A DNA stretch of 64,000 nucleotides from positions 25,310 to 89,309 of the forward strand of contig CAZCUN010000004.1 of the NCBI GenBank assembly GCA_964502215.1, read 5' to 3'. Origin of the DNA: JAALLB01 sp964502215 (lineage in GTDB: Bacteria > Pseudomonadota > Alphaproteobacteria > Rhizobiales > Rhizobiaceae). A model generated the notes under the pieces. It did not search any database. It was not told the DNA's origin and worked only from the letters and a program-made list of their open reading frames with translations. Below are positions 26,157 through 33,899 of the stretch, in pieces. Each line of letters starts with the position of its first letter. Position 1 is the stretch's first letter. Position numbers and translations under genes: made by a program.

Positions 26157-26990
26157 ATGATAAATGTTATTATGAATTATAAGCCCAAAATTGCTGCTAC
26201 GATAACGACAGTTAGTTTATTGTTACTCAGTACAAATATCCAATCTACTAGAGCTGCGTCTAGTAATTGGGAAGACCTTGGTGGCGGAAAAGTTAGACTT
26301 GCTGCAAACTTAGACCCAAGTAGCAATAAAATTTCAGGTATCATTGAAGTACAACTTGAAGAAGGTTGGTCAACTTATTGGCGATACCCTGGCAGTTCAG
26401 GCATCCCGCCTCGTTTTGATTTTTCAAATTCAATTGCTTTTAAAGCTGGAGAAATAAAATTTCCAGCGCCCAAGCTTGTTACTCAGTCTTATGGTTCTTA
26501 CGCAGGATACAAACAAAAGGTTTCATTTCCATTTGAAGGTGAACTCCTTGCAACAGCTGGAACAGAAATTAATCTAGATCTTCTAATTGGCGTATGTTCA
26601 GAGGTGTGCATTCCAGCCCAAGCACAACTTCAAATTAAAGCTAGTGAACTCCAGCAAAGTGACCCAAAGACAGCGCAGGCTGTTACGTTTGCCAAGCTAA
26701 CAATTCCAAAACGACACGAGGCAAGTGACGTTATTGTAAGTCGAGATAGACTTGATAAAAATACACTTCAAATTAAAACCAAACACAAAAAGACATTCGG
26801 CAAACCATCTTTGTTTGTCGAAGGCCCATGGGATTGGTATTTACTTCCTGCAGAATTGTTAAAACAAGAAGATAACTACGCTACATTTAAACTGGATGTT
26901 TCGCGGGTTCCTAAAGGAACTGATGTACTCTCTGAAAAACTACGTTACACACTGGTTACTGGCTCAACAGGTATAGAGATAGAACGTTGA
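26157..26990 (+). CDS. exported protein with DsbD-alpha/ScsB-like N-terminal domain
   Basis: A protein of 277 residues with a signal peptide ending at about residue 36. The mature part matches the protein-disulfide reductase N-terminal family: WSTYWRYPGSSGIPPRF, then GVCSEVCIPA with a Cys-x3-Cys pair like that of DsbD-alpha and ScsB. It has no membrane domain or thioredoxin tail, so it is a soluble periplasmic stand-alone version that probably exchanges disulfides with a partner. The start may be 26157 or the in-frame ATG at 26172. Confidence 0.8.
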   Translation: MINVIMNYKPKIAATITTVSLLLLSTNIQSTRAASSNWEDLGGGKVRLAANLDPSSNKISGIIEVQLEEGWSTYWRYPGSSGIPPRFDFSNSIAFKAGEIKFPAPKLVTQSYGSYAGYKQKVSFPFEGELLATAGTEINLDLLIGVCSEVCIPAQAQLQIKASELQQSDPKTAQAVTFAKLTIPKRHEASDVIVSRDRLDKNTLQIKTKHKKTFGKPSLFVEGPWDWYLLPAELLKQEDNYATFKLDVSRVPKGTDVLSEKLRYTLVTGSTGIEIER

Positions 26991-27049
26991 ACTGCGGCTA
27001 AAAAGGTCTATATCTCCTCTAGCAGATAAACAAATTTTGGAGACTTATA

Positions 27050-27535
27050 ATGACGATTTCGGTTGGCGACAAATTACCTGAAGCAAACTTTACTGTAATG
27101 GCTAATGAAGGGCCAACAGGGATTAGCTCTGCAGATTTATTTAACGGAAAAAAAGTTGTACTCTTCGCAGTACCGGGCGCTTTTACACCGACTTGCCATA
27201 ACAATCACCTTCCAGGTTTTATTGAAAATGCTGATGCAATTAAAGCAAAAGGTGTTGATGAAATTGCGGTTGTTTCCGTCAATGATGTGTTTGTGATGGA
27301 TGCTTGGAAAACTGCAATTAATTGCGATGACAAGATTAGTTTTCTTGCAGATGGTAGCGGTGATTTTGCTAAAGCCATTGGCATGGAGCTTGATTTAACT
27401 GAGCGCGGTTTAGGTCTTCGTTCTCTGCGTTACGCGATGATTGTTGAAGATGGTAAAATGACATTTATGGGTGTTGATGATGTGCCAAGCAATGCAACAG
27501 CATCAAGCGCACAAAATGTATTGGAAGCTCTATAA
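27050..27535 (+). CDS. peroxiredoxin, Prx5 type
   Basis: A cytoplasmic thiol peroxidase of 161 residues that reduces hydrogen peroxide and organic peroxides. The peroxidatic Cys49 lies in VPGAFTPTCHNNHLPGF, the Prx5 signature. A second cysteine (Cys92, in AINCDDK) could be a resolving residue, but most bacterial Prx5 proteins of this length work as 1-Cys enzymes with glutathione or glutaredoxin. A good ribosome site (TTGGAG) precedes ATG 27050. It converges on rnhA with one base between them. Confidence 0.93.
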   Translation: MTISVGDKLPEANFTVMANEGPTGISSADLFNGKKVVLFAVPGAFTPTCHNNHLPGFIENADAIKAKGVDEIAVVSVNDVFVMDAWKTAINCDDKISFLADGSGDFAKAIGMELDLTERGLGLRSLRYAMIVEDGKMTFMGVDDVPSNATASSAQNVLEAL

Positions 27536-27536
27536 T

Positions 27537-27971
27537 TTACTTATAGTCTTCCATACCACGGCGGGCGAGTTCGTCCGCCTTTTCATTTTCCGCGTGTCCA
27601 GCATGGCCTTTAATCCAGTGCCAATTCACCGTATGGCGGGATACCGCTTCATCCAAAGCTTGCCACAACTCGACATTTTTAACAGGCTTCTTATTCGCTG
27701 TTTTCCAGCCATTTTTTTTCCAACCAAAAATCCAACCTGTCATTCCGCCTTTGACATATTGGCTATCTGTTGTCAGTTCTACTGTGCAAGGCTTTTTAAG
27801 TGCATTAAGCGCTTCAATGGCTGCCATTAACTCCATTTGATTATTGGTTGTTTCTGCTTGCCCACCAAAGAGTTCTTTTTCTTTTTCGCCATAACGCAAA
27901 AGCGCTCCCCATCCGCCTGGCCCGGGGTTTCCAGAACAAGCACCATCTGTCCAAATCTCAACGACGCTCAT
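27537..27971 (-). CDS. rnhA: ribonuclease HI
   Basis: It cleaves RNA in RNA-DNA hybrids. The 144-residue protein keeps the four acidic catalytic positions: Asp in IWTDGACSGNPGPGG, Glu in NNQMELMAAIEAL, Asp in LTTDSQYV, and Asp in KADELARR. It also has the basic handle region (WKKNGWKTANKKPV). It is the last gene of the long minus-strand cluster. Its start codon overlaps the thrB stop by one base (TAATG), so it is translationally coupled to thrB. Confidence 0.97.
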   Translation of the reverse strand: MSVVEIWTDGACSGNPGPGGWGALLRYGEKEKELFGGQAETTNNQMELMAAIEALNALKKPCTVELTTDSQYVKGGMTGWIFGWKKNGWKTANKKPVKNVELWQALDEAVSRHTVNWHWIKGHAGHAENEKADELARRGMEDYK

Positions 27972-28936
27972 TAAATGACCTCACCATACTCAGATGCAGT
28001 TATAATTGACTGATGAAATTTCAACTTTGCAATATATTCAGCAGGATTTTTAGGGGTAACCATTGCACCTTCTGGTACATTTAACCAGTCATACAATCTG
28101 GTTAAAAGAAAGCGTAATGCAGAACCTCTACACAGTGTTGGCAGTGCATTGATTTCATCTTTTGAGATTTTTCGGACAGAGTTATATCCGCTTAATAAGG
28201 CTTGTGCTTTTGTAACATTGAACGAATGATCTGACTCAAAACACCAAGCGTTTATACAAATCGCAATGTCATAAGCAAGCACGTCATTACAAGCAAAATA
28301 AAAATCAATAATTCCCGATAACTTATCCTTTAAGAAAAACACGTTATCAGGAAAAAGATCTGCATGAATGACACCTATTGGCAAATCTGTTGGCCAATTA
28401 TTTTCTAAATACGAAAGTTCACTTTCAATCAGTTTTGATAGACCAGCAGCAACACCGTCTGAACCAGATGCAGATTGCTGATAGAGGGGGCGCCAGTCTT
28501 CTACCGTGAGTGAATTTGCGCGTTTTATTTCAAAGCCCTCACCTGCCAAATGCATTTGCGCCAGCGCTTCACCCAATTGTCTACAATTTTTCATAGAAGG
28601 GCGTTTAACGGAGTTTCCATCAAGATAGCTAATAATCGCAGAGGGACGCCCTGCAAGCTTTGATAATTGCTCACCTGTTTTAAGGGGTATAGGCTGAGGG
28701 CACTCAAGGCCGTTCTTTGCTAAATGCTCCATAAGCCCGAGAAAAAATGGCAAATCTTCGACATTCACCCGCTTTTCATAAAGCGTCAGGATATGCATCC
28801 CTAAGTCTGTTACAAGAAGATAATTTGAATTTTCAACGCCTTCAGCAATGCCCTTTAATGAGTGCATTTCACCAATGTTGTATTTGGTTAAATACTCAAT
28901 CAGTTCTGTGTCTGAAATATCTGTGTAGACTGCCAT
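27971..28936 (-). CDS. thrB: homoserine kinase, type II (APH-fold)
   Basis: It phosphorylates homoserine for threonine synthesis; the product is used by ThrC (19107-20504). The 321-residue protein has the aminoglycoside-phosphotransferase-like fold: the N-terminus MAVYTDISDTELIEYLTKY, the catalytic loop VIHADLFPDNVFF and the metal-binding GIIDFYFA. This ThrB_2 form is typical of Alphaproteobacteria and is unrelated to the GHMP-type ThrB of E. coli. It starts two bases after the ispH stop, within the oxidase-adjacent cluster. Confidence 0.95.
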   Translation of the reverse strand: MAVYTDISDTELIEYLTKYNIGEMHSLKGIAEGVENSNYLLVTDLGMHILTLYEKRVNVEDLPFFLGLMEHLAKNGLECPQPIPLKTGEQLSKLAGRPSAIISYLDGNSVKRPSMKNCRQLGEALAQMHLAGEGFEIKRANSLTVEDWRPLYQQSASGSDGVAAGLSKLIESELSYLENNWPTDLPIGVIHADLFPDNVFFLKDKLSGIIDFYFACNDVLAYDIAICINAWCFESDHSFNVTKAQALLSGYNSVRKISKDEINALPTLCRGSALRFLLTRLYDWLNVPEGAMVTPKNPAEYIAKLKFHQSIITASEYGEVI

Positions 28937-28938
28937 GT

Positions 28939-29937
28939 TTAAACAGCACCGTTTACAAAAGCCATGTCTTCTTTTGTGAGCTGCGTATCGCGCAAGTCAC
29001 GGGCGACTAAAAACTCTTCGTCTTCTTTAACTGTCTCCACTAGATTTAACGTCATATCAAAACGCTCACGAAACGCTTCTATAATTTCATTGACCAAAAT
29101 TTCTGGCGCTGATGCACCTGCTGATAGACCAACAGCGCTTGCACCGTCCATTTGTTCCCAAGGAATGTCAGCAGCCTTTTGGACGAGCATAGAATTCTTT
29201 GCGCCTGCGCGTGTCGCAACTTCAACCAGGCGTTTTGAATTAGATGAATTTGGTGCCCCAACAATCAAGAAATGATCAGCACCTTTAGCTGCAACCTTCA
29301 CCACTTTTTGGCGATTTGTGGTTGCATAACAAATTGATTCTGCTGCTGGTGCTTGAAGATTAGGAAAGCGCTTGGTCAAGGTCGTAATAACTTCTTGAGT
29401 GTCATCCACTGATAACGTTGTCTGGGTGACGAACCCAAGTGCATCTGCATCTGCTGGTTCGTAAGAGTTTGCTTGAGCAACATCCTCAATCAACGTCATG
29501 TCGCCCGCTTCTACCTGCCCCATTGTACCGATCACTTCGGGATGGTCTGCATGACCGATTAAAAGAACATGGCGGCCTTGTCTGATATGACGAATGGCTT
29601 GCTTATGGACTTTGGAAACAAGCGGGCAAGTTGCATCCAGATAATGTAGGTTTAAGCTTTCAGCATTTTCAGGCACCGAGCGTGGTACGCCATGGGCAGA
29701 AAAAATAACTGGTTGCTTGGTCTCAGGGATTTCATCTAACTCTTTAACAAAGATTGCACCTTGCTGTTCAAGTCCCTCAACCACGTATCTATTGTGAACA
29801 ATTTCATGGCGGACATAAACTGGAGCGCCATATTTTTTAAGCGCGAGCACAACCATTTGAATTGCACGATCAACGCCTGCACAAAAGCCTCTTGGGCCAC
29901 ACAATCTTAGTTCTAATTTTTGTTTCATATCAGTCAT
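28939..29937 (-). CDS. ispH: 4-hydroxy-3-methylbut-2-enyl diphosphate reductase IspH
   Basis: It carries out the last step of the MEP isoprenoid pathway. The three cluster cysteines are present in GFCAGVDRAI (Cys19), DATCPLVSKVH and SICYATTNRQ. The HGVPRSVPE and IGHADHPEV segments are also typical. I start at 29937 (MTDMKQKLELRL), which overlaps the end of surf1 by eight bases; an ATG at 29928 (MKQK) is also possible. The frame extends to 29976 but without family support. Confidence 0.96.
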   Translation of the reverse strand: MTDMKQKLELRLCGPRGFCAGVDRAIQMVVLALKKYGAPVYVRHEIVHNRYVVEGLEQQGAIFVKELDEIPETKQPVIFSAHGVPRSVPENAESLNLHYLDATCPLVSKVHKQAIRHIRQGRHVLLIGHADHPEVIGTMGQVEAGDMTLIEDVAQANSYEPADADALGFVTQTTLSVDDTQEVITTLTKRFPNLQAPAAESICYATTNRQKVVKVAAKGADHFLIVGAPNSSNSKRLVEVATRAGAKNSMLVQKAADIPWEQMDGASAVGLSAGASAPEILVNEIIEAFRERFDMTLNLVETVKEDEEFLVARDLRDTQLTKEDMAFVNGAV

Positions 29938-30658
29938 TTTGTTGCCTGCGTGTATAAAGAAAATAACTACCAACACCCAATAGTGCCAAAGCTAAACCGT
30001 ACCAAGTTACAGCATACTGTAAATGGCTATTAGGGAAAGCAATAATTGTTGTTCCCCCTTTTGGCCAGTCTCCTTCTATCGGTTCATCATTGGCATCTAC
30101 GAAAAAAGGAACAAACTCACGCCCTCCATCTTTACCCATCAAATTAGTCATTAGCTTAATATCACGCCAATAAATTTCTCGTTTATCTGGATTGTTTTCT
30201 GGAAAAAAACTATTCGGTTTTTCTATTTCTGCAATTCGAACTAATCCTACTAGCTCTTGAATGCCTTCAACTTGTCCTTTCAAGCGATCTGCTGGGTTTC
30301 GCATTTCATAGGGAATAAAGCCGCGATTTACGATAAGATATTTGCCATTTTCCAGCAGCATGGGTGTGTTCACATTCCACCCTGCTTGACCTTTATTGCT
30401 CGTGGTAAAAAAGAATACTTCTTTTGAATGATCATAAATTCCCTTTGTCATAATGGGCGTATATGGCCAATCTTCCTGATTTTTTTGTTTGGAAACAAAT
30501 TCATCAATTGTAACAGGTGCAATTGAGATACGCTTTTCAACTTTTTCTATCAACGCCTCTTTCCAATAAAGTCGCTTAACCTGCCACGTACCTAGTCCGC
30601 ATAGAACTGCAATACCTATGACCATGAAAACAACAACAGCAATTGTAGACAGTCTCAT
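29930..30658 (-). CDS. SURF1-family cytochrome oxidase assembly protein
   Basis: An inner-membrane protein of 242 residues that helps insert heme a into subunit I. One helix lies at each end (about 5-25 and 215-235). Between them are the family motifs GTWQVKRLYWKEALIEKVE, IVNRGFIPYEMRNPADR and the C-terminal NSHLQYAVTWYGLALALLG. It overlaps the DUF983 gene by four bases (ATGA) and ispH by eight, within the minus-strand cluster downstream of ctaE. Confidence 0.94.
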   Translation of the reverse strand: MRLSTIAVVVFMVIGIAVLCGLGTWQVKRLYWKEALIEKVEKRISIAPVTIDEFVSKQKNQEDWPYTPIMTKGIYDHSKEVFFFTTSNKGQAGWNVNTPMLLENGKYLIVNRGFIPYEMRNPADRLKGQVEGIQELVGLVRIAEIEKPNSFFPENNPDKREIYWRDIKLMTNLMGKDGGREFVPFFVDANDEPIEGDWPKGGTTIIAFPNSHLQYAVTWYGLALALLGVGSYFLYTRRQQND

Positions 30659-31065
30659 GTTTCCTCACCTGAACGATCTAGCTCGCCCTGCTCTGCTTTC
30701 GTTTGATATTGTAATGCGATCATAATACCTTTTGAAAAAGACAGCCCCCAAATCGAAAGAATTGTAATAAGAGGTATCCATAACAGCATATGAACCCAAA
30801 TCGGGGGCGCTAAGGAAGTTTGGAGCGCCATTGCTAAGGCTGTAACAAAAAACCCAATAATAAGAATTACAAAAACTGCTGGGCCATCCCCTGAATCAAC
30901 AAACTCAAAGTCTAGATCGCAATTCATACAACCGTTAGCTGGCTTTAGGATGCTTTTATAAAGCTTGCCCTGACCACAGCGAGGACAACAGCCACGCAAT
31001 CCAACTTGCATTGGCGAAGGCTTTAAGTAGAGCGCTTTATCTTGATGATGTTTCTTGTTTGCCAT
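30655..31065 (-). CDS. DUF983 membrane protein with zinc ribbon
   Basis: A protein of 136 residues. A zinc ribbon is formed by CCPRCGQGKLY and, further on, NGCMNCDLDFEF. Two transmembrane helices follow (about 65-85 and 92-112). DUF983 genes lie beside ctaE and surf1 in most Alphaproteobacteria, so a role in oxidase assembly is inferred from position only. It overlaps surf1 by four bases. An intrinsic terminator stands between it and ctaE, so it may begin a separate transcript. Confidence 0.88.
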   Translation of the reverse strand: MANKKHHQDKALYLKPSPMQVGLRGCCPRCGQGKLYKSILKPANGCMNCDLDFEFVDSGDGPAVFVILIIGFFVTALAMALQTSLAPPIWVHMLLWIPLITILSIWGLSFSKGIMIALQYQTKAEQGELDRSGEET

Positions 31066-31083
31066 GTCTGTACTTATAAACGA

Positions 31084-31110
31084 AAAAGGCGGCCAATGTG
31101 ACCGCCTTTT
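31084..31110 (-). terminator. intrinsic terminator after ctaE
   Basis: Read on the minus strand, AAAAGGCGG pairs with CCGCCTTTT over a nine-base loop and ends in five T. It lies between the ctaE stop (31132) and the DUF983 start (31065), so it should end most transcripts from the oxidase operon before DUF983, surf1, ispH, thrB and rnhA. Confidence 0.8.
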
Positions 31111-31131
31111 CAGGAATTATTGTGCGCTTAA

Positions 31132-32016
31132 TTAGTGCGCAGCGATTGTAGCGCCTACGCTTGCCCATACATAAATTGCACAGAATAAGAATAACCAAAC
31201 CACATCAACAAAGTGCCAGTACCAAGCAGCAGCTTCAAAACCGAAATGTTTTTCTGGCTTGAAGTGCCCTTTCATTGCGCGAATTAGACAGACTAATAAG
31301 AATATCGTTCCTACTAAAACATGGAAACCATGGAAGCCTGTCGCCATGAAGAATGTAGCGCCATAAATTGATTCAGAGAATGTAAACGGTGCTTCTGCAT
31401 ATTCGTAGCCCTGCACGAATGAGAACAATATGCCAAGCACAACAGTTATGAAAAGCATCCACTTAAGGGTTGAGCGATCATTCTCAATCAAAGCATGGTG
31501 TGCCCAAGTTACAGTTGTTCCTGAAAGCAGTAGGATAACAGTATTGAAAAGAGGCAAATGCCAAGGATCAAGAACTTCAATACCTTGTGGAGGCCATACG
31601 CCACCAGTGTGTTCAACACGGGCGAACTGCTGTACTTCATCAGCAAAAAGGCTTGCATCAAAAAATGCCCAGAACCAAGCTACAAAGAACATGACCTCAG
31701 AAGCAATGAAGAGCAACATGCCATAACGAAGGTGTAATGAAACAACTTTTGTATGGTGCCCCTGATGGCTTTCTTTTACGGTATCTGCCCACCACGCGTA
31801 CATTGTATAAAGTACAAGCGCCATGCCTACATAGAATATCCATGGGCCAGCGGCTGCAAGATCTGCTCCTGCAACAACAAATTCACCATCTGCTAATGAA
31901 CGCATCAATGCGATTGCACCAATTGCAGTAACCAATCCGCCAATTGCGCCGAATAACGGCCATGGACTAGGATCGATGATGTGGTAATCGTGATTTACGT
32001 TATGACCGTCAGCCAT
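31132..32016 (-). CDS. ctaE: cytochrome c oxidase subunit III
   Basis: The third core subunit of the aa3-type oxidase. The 294-residue protein has seven transmembrane helices: YHIIDPSPWPLFGAIGGL at the start, SEVMFFVAWFWAFFDASLF for helix 3, and the final GFEAAAWYWHFVDVVWLFLF, all highly conserved. It also begins with the typical HxxHDYHIID-like N-terminus. The leader carries GAATTCAGGAG (32033-32023), the same element as in front of ctaD. An intrinsic terminator follows it. Confidence 0.97.
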   Translation of the reverse strand: MADGHNVNHDYHIIDPSPWPLFGAIGGLVTAIGAIALMRSLADGEFVVAGADLAAAGPWIFYVGMALVLYTMYAWWADTVKESHQGHHTKVVSLHLRYGMLLFIASEVMFFVAWFWAFFDASLFADEVQQFARVEHTGGVWPPQGIEVLDPWHLPLFNTVILLLSGTTVTWAHHALIENDRSTLKWMLFITVVLGILFSFVQGYEYAEAPFTFSESIYGATFFMATGFHGFHVLVGTIFLLVCLIRAMKGHFKPEKHFGFEAAAWYWHFVDVVWLFLFCAIYVWASVGATIAAH

Positions 32017-32059
32017 TTTATGCTCCTGAATTCGAATCCGTTATACGGACTTTTTGTGT

Positions 32060-32734
32060 TTATATCTTTTCATTATTGGTTTGAATAGTCGCTTCTTCAG
32101 CTTTTATCTCAGCTTCAATAGCACGCTCTTCTTGAATGTCTTTAAGTGCTTCTTGCGGTGTCGTTTCACTCTCGTAAAAAGTGTATGACAGCGTAATAGT
32201 TTTAAGTGCTTTCATCGCTTTTTCTTGATCCATCTCAGGGTCAACATAAAAAACAACGGGCATTTCAAGCGTATCGCCTGGTTCAATGTATGTGTCTGTA
32301 AAACAGAAACATTCAATTTTGTTAAAGAACACTCCAGCAGCTTGCGGTGTTACATTAAAAGACGCCATGCCAACAATCGGTTCTTTAGATAGGTTCTTGG
32401 CCAAATAATTAATGACCATTTTTTCACCCATCTTTATGGTGACTTCGCGTTCTTGTGGGGCAAACTCCCAATTCAAGACTGACGCAGTATTTGCATCAAA
32501 GCGCACATTAATATCACGATCAATAATCGCAACCCCATCAGCAGCATCTGCATCTACCTGTTGGGTTGTGCCACCATAGCCTGTTACCTGACAAAACAAT
32601 TCATAAAGTGGTACAGAAGCATAGGCCAAGCCGCCCATGCCTAAAGCCAGACCAACACACATTCCAACAACACGGCCATTGCTCATTCCGCTTGTCATTG
32701 TATTTTCATTTGTATGTGTATCAACAATGCTCAT
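32060..32734 (-). CDS. ctaG: cytochrome c oxidase assembly protein CtaG (Cox11 type)
   Basis: It delivers copper to the CuB site of subunit I. The 224-residue protein has one N-terminal membrane anchor (about 22-44) and a periplasmic domain. The copper-binding motif is IECFCFTD (Cys-x-Cys), and the VPLYELFCQVTGYGGTTQ segment is diagnostic. The C-terminus carries an acidic tail rich in Glu and Ala beyond the usual domain end. It lies between the small CoxF-like gene and ctaE. Confidence 0.95.
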   Translation of the reverse strand: MSIVDTHTNENTMTSGMSNGRVVGMCVGLALGMGGLAYASVPLYELFCQVTGYGGTTQQVDADAADGVAIIDRDINVRFDANTASVLNWEFAPQEREVTIKMGEKMVINYLAKNLSKEPIVGMASFNVTPQAAGVFFNKIECFCFTDTYIEPGDTLEMPVVFYVDPEMDQEKAMKALKTITLSYTFYESETTPQEALKDIQEERAIEAEIKAEEATIQTNNEKI

Positions 32735-32743
32735 GATGTTCTT

Positions 32744-32914
32744 CTAAGCTCCGTTCTGCGCGATGACAGAAGCCATTTTAGCCATCGTTCCAAAGAACAT
32801 CACTAAAATGAAAGCGATCAAACAAAACGCAATCGCATAGTTTCTTGCATTGCGTGATTTTTTCTGAACTTTGTCCAGCTCGACGCTTTCTTTCGTAAAC
32901 TCTGCTTCAGCCAT
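32744..32914 (-). CDS. small CoxF-like membrane protein of the oxidase operon
   Basis: A 56-residue frame in the gap between ctaB and ctaG. It starts at ATG 32914 (MAEAEFTKESVELDKVQKK) and ends with TAG at 32744-32746. A basic segment is followed by one hydrophobic helix (about 27-45). A gene of this size and shape, called coxF or annotated as hypothetical, occupies this slot in other alphaproteobacterial cta operons (from memory). Its start is two bases after the ctaB stop. It probably assists oxidase assembly, but this is inferred from position. Confidence 0.8.
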   Translation of the reverse strand: MAEAEFTKESVELDKVQKKSRNARNYAIAFCLIAFILVMFFGTMAKMASVIAQNGA

Positions 32915-32916
32915 AA

Positions 32917-33843
32917 TTAAATCACCTTCGCAATAATTGCATCAATGCCTAAAGCACCAAAGAGAGCAAAGAGATAAAAGATTGAATATCCAAAGAGCTT
33001 TTTCTCATGCGCATATTTATTTTCTGAAGTGCCATCTTTCCAGACTTTATAACCAAGCCAAGCAAAGCGTGCATTCAATATGACCGCAACAACACCGTAA
33101 TAGATAGATGCAAATCCCATAATTGCTGGCAACACACCAGAGATTGCAAGTGGGATTGAATAAGCAAAAATCTGATTGCGTGTTGATTTTTCGCCTTTAA
33201 TGTTTGGCATCATTGGAACACCAGCGTTGTCATAGTCTTGCAAACGCCAAAGCGCTAAAGCCCAAAAATGTGGTGGTGTCCAAAGAAAAATAATTGCGAA
33301 TAAAACAACGCTTTCAATCGTTACGTTGCCGGTCACACAAGCCCAGCCAATCATTGGCGGAAAAGCACCAGCAGCGCCACCTATTACAATGTTTTGTGGT
33401 GTCGAACGTTTTAGCCACATTGTATAAATGACGGCGTAAAAGAAAATTGTGAAACCTAGTAGAAATGCTGCAAGCCAATTTACAAGAAGACCTAGCACAG
33501 CAACAGAAAAGAGCGATAGAACGATGCCAAATAAGTAAGCTTGGGAAGCTTCCACACGCCCGGCAGGAATTGGACGTTTTGCGGTTCTGTCCATAACCGC
33601 ATCAATGTCAGCATCATACCACATGTTCAAAGCGCCAGATGCACCTGCACCGATAGAGATGCAAAGAATTGAAATAAATCCAAGGAATGGATTGATACTA
33701 CCAGGCGCCATCAACAAACCAACGATTGCGGTGAAGATAACAAGGTACATGACACGAGGTTTTAGCAGACGATAAAAATCCGCAGGCATTGCAGAAGAAA
33801 TGCCTGTGCTATGATTTTTATGGTTTGCTGTTTCGACAGTCAT
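32917..33843 (-). CDS. ctaB: protoheme IX farnesyltransferase (heme o synthase)
   Basis: It attaches a farnesyl chain to heme b, the first step to heme a. The 308-residue protein has about nine transmembrane helices. The prenyl-diphosphate motif appears as NMWYDADIDAVMDRTAKRP, and the second Asp-rich loop is in LWRLQDYDNAGVPMMP. It lies downstream of ctaD, separated by a 56-base gap that contains a perfect 12-bp hairpin. The heme a synthase CtaA is not in the window. Confidence 0.96.
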   Translation of the reverse strand: MTVETANHKNHSTGISSAMPADFYRLLKPRVMYLVIFTAIVGLLMAPGSINPFLGFISILCISIGAGASGALNMWYDADIDAVMDRTAKRPIPAGRVEASQAYLFGIVLSLFSVAVLGLLVNWLAAFLLGFTIFFYAVIYTMWLKRSTPQNIVIGGAAGAFPPMIGWACVTGNVTIESVVLFAIIFLWTPPHFWALALWRLQDYDNAGVPMMPNIKGEKSTRNQIFAYSIPLAISGVLPAIMGFASIYYGVVAVILNARFAWLGYKVWKDGTSENKYAHEKKLFGYSIFYLFALFGALGIDAIIAKVI

Positions 33844-33864
33844 TTACGCTACCCAGAGTTGAGA

Positions 33865-33892
33865 GCAAGCCGCTGATATCTCAGCGGCTTGC
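33865..33892 (-). repeat. perfect 12-bp hairpin between ctaD and ctaB
   Basis: GCAAGCCGCTGA and TCAGCGGCTTGC form a 12-bp perfect stem with a four-base loop. In the direction of transcription (minus) it is followed by a mixed sequence, not a T-run, so it is unlikely to be a strong intrinsic terminator there. It could protect the ctaD 3' end, be an RNase processing site, or lower ctaB expression. Confidence 0.85.
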
Positions 33893-33899
33893 ATTTTAT

